From: Yersinia ruckeri ATCC 29473 | GTDB lineage: Bacteria > Pseudomonadota > Gammaproteobacteria > Enterobacterales > Enterobacteriaceae | Assembly (NCBI RefSeq): GCF_000754815.1 | Contig: NZ_KN150747.1 | Coordinates: 1,767,908-1,831,907 of the forward strand | Length of the DNA: 64,000 nt | Direction of reading: 5' to 3' | In this document: in pieces, positions 63,723 to 64,000 of the stretch | Position numbering within the stretch: position 1 is the first letter of the stretch | Layout of the letters: every line of letters begins with the position of its first letter | The notes under the pieces: generated by a model | Databases searched by the model: none | Told to the model about the DNA's origin: nothing | What the model saw: the letters and a program-made list of their open reading frames with translations, nothing else | Program-made: the position numbers and the translations under genes

Positions 63723-64000
63723 ATGAACAAGGTGGCTCAGTATTATCGTGAATTAGTGGCATCGTTGACTGAACGCTTGAAAAATGGAGAGCGTGATATC
63801 GATAAGCTGGTGGTCAGCGCTGAACAACGACTCAAGGCGGTGGAGGAACTGACACATAGTGAGGTCGATCAGATCACCCAGGCTGTTCGACGCGATTTGG
63901 AAGAGTTTGCCCGCAGCTATGAAGAAAGTAAGGACGAAATTACTGATAGCGTTTTCATGCGTGTCATTAAAGAGAGTTTATGGCAAGAGTTGGCGGATAT
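63723..64000 (+). CDS. ybeL: YbeL-family (DUF1451) zinc-ribbon protein, N-terminal part
   Basis: The frame opens at ATG 63723 after CGAGGAGG and runs to the window edge (92 residues). MNKVAQYYRELVASLTERL and the acidic helical segment that follows match YbeL. The C-terminal zinc ribbon lies outside the window. It is divergent from leuS, as in E. coli. Confidence 0.92.
   Translation, partial: MNKVAQYYRELVASLTERLKNGERDIDKLVVSAEQRLKAVEELTHSEVDQITQAVRRDLEEFARSYEESKDEITDSVFMRVIKESLWQELAD

Noticed and set aside
1-64000. CRISPR arrays, insertion sequences, tRNA or rRNA genes
   Set aside because: No regularly spaced repeats, transposase motifs or complete tRNA cloverleaf were seen on reading both strands.

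Overview
The window is a chromosomal segment of an enterobacterium, most probably Yersinia or a close relative in the Yersiniaceae. The right end carries the conserved tatE-lipA-lipB-ybeD-dacA-rlpA-mrdB-mrdA-rlmH-rsfS-nadD-holA-lptE-leuS-ybeL block. From memory, its proteins (LipB, LptE, MrdA, NadD) read closest to Yersinia; no database search was run.

Layout. (1) 1-8.4 kb is the right part of a CP4/P4-like genomic island: a partial inovirus-Gp2/YfjJ-type gene, AlpA, a YfjP-type GTPase, three unrecognised membrane or exported proteins, a truncated DUF932 (YfjQ) gene, a KlcA-type antirestriction protein, a RadC-type protein, a YeeU/YeeV-type type IV toxin-antitoxin pair and a DUF4942 protein. 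Just after it lie repeats that could be integrase arm sites and a tRNA-3'-end-like sequence that could be the island boundary. (2) 8.7-11.4 kb holds a possible small membrane protein and an arsRBC operon. (3) 11.6-15.8 kb is a tightly coupled five-gene operon: thermostable-hemolysin-family GNAT-like protein, acyl-adenylating enzyme, heme-oxygenase-like diiron protein, short-chain dehydrogenase and exported TPR protein. It has the look of a small lipid or metabolite pathway. (4) 15.8-17.1 kb has a VIT-type metal transporter and a cytochrome b561.

(5) 17.5-39.7 kb is the most remarkable part: about 22 kb of co-directional genes that look like a complete exopolysaccharide or glucan system. It has an OpgC-like acyltransferase, a second-type glycogen phosphorylase, an outer-membrane-barrel-like protein, a receiver-SpoIIE phosphatase, a STAS protein, an NDP-sugar pyrophosphorylase, an RsbW-like kinase, a BcsA-like family 2 glycosyltransferase without PilZ, three consecutive DUF3131 proteins and a secreted GH2 glycosidase. 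It ends with a 1522-residue CHASE/PAS hybrid kinase coupled to a receiver-GGDEF diguanylate cyclase. The gene content suggests that stored glycogen is phosphorolysed to glucose-1-phosphate, activated by the pyrophosphorylase and polymerised and exported by the GT2, with DUF3131/GH2 proteins trimming or modifying the product and OpgC adding acyl groups. Partner switching and c-di-GMP would be the controls. This is inference.

(6) 39.9-49.3 kb is a mixed region: TetR with a divergent DUF417 gene, a DUF1471 protein, a DUF1835 protein, a divergent WecH-like acyltransferase, a LuxR-type regulator with a degenerate receiver, a long cold-shock-domain protein, cspE, crcB with a fluoride riboswitch, a GNAT, a DgcC/AdrA-like diguanylate cyclase and tatE. 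(7) 49.4-64 kb is housekeeping: lipoate synthesis, peptidoglycan elongation, ribosome silencing and methylation, NAD synthesis, DNA polymerase III delta, LPS transport and leucyl-tRNA synthetase. No tRNA, rRNA, CRISPR array or insertion sequence was recognised.
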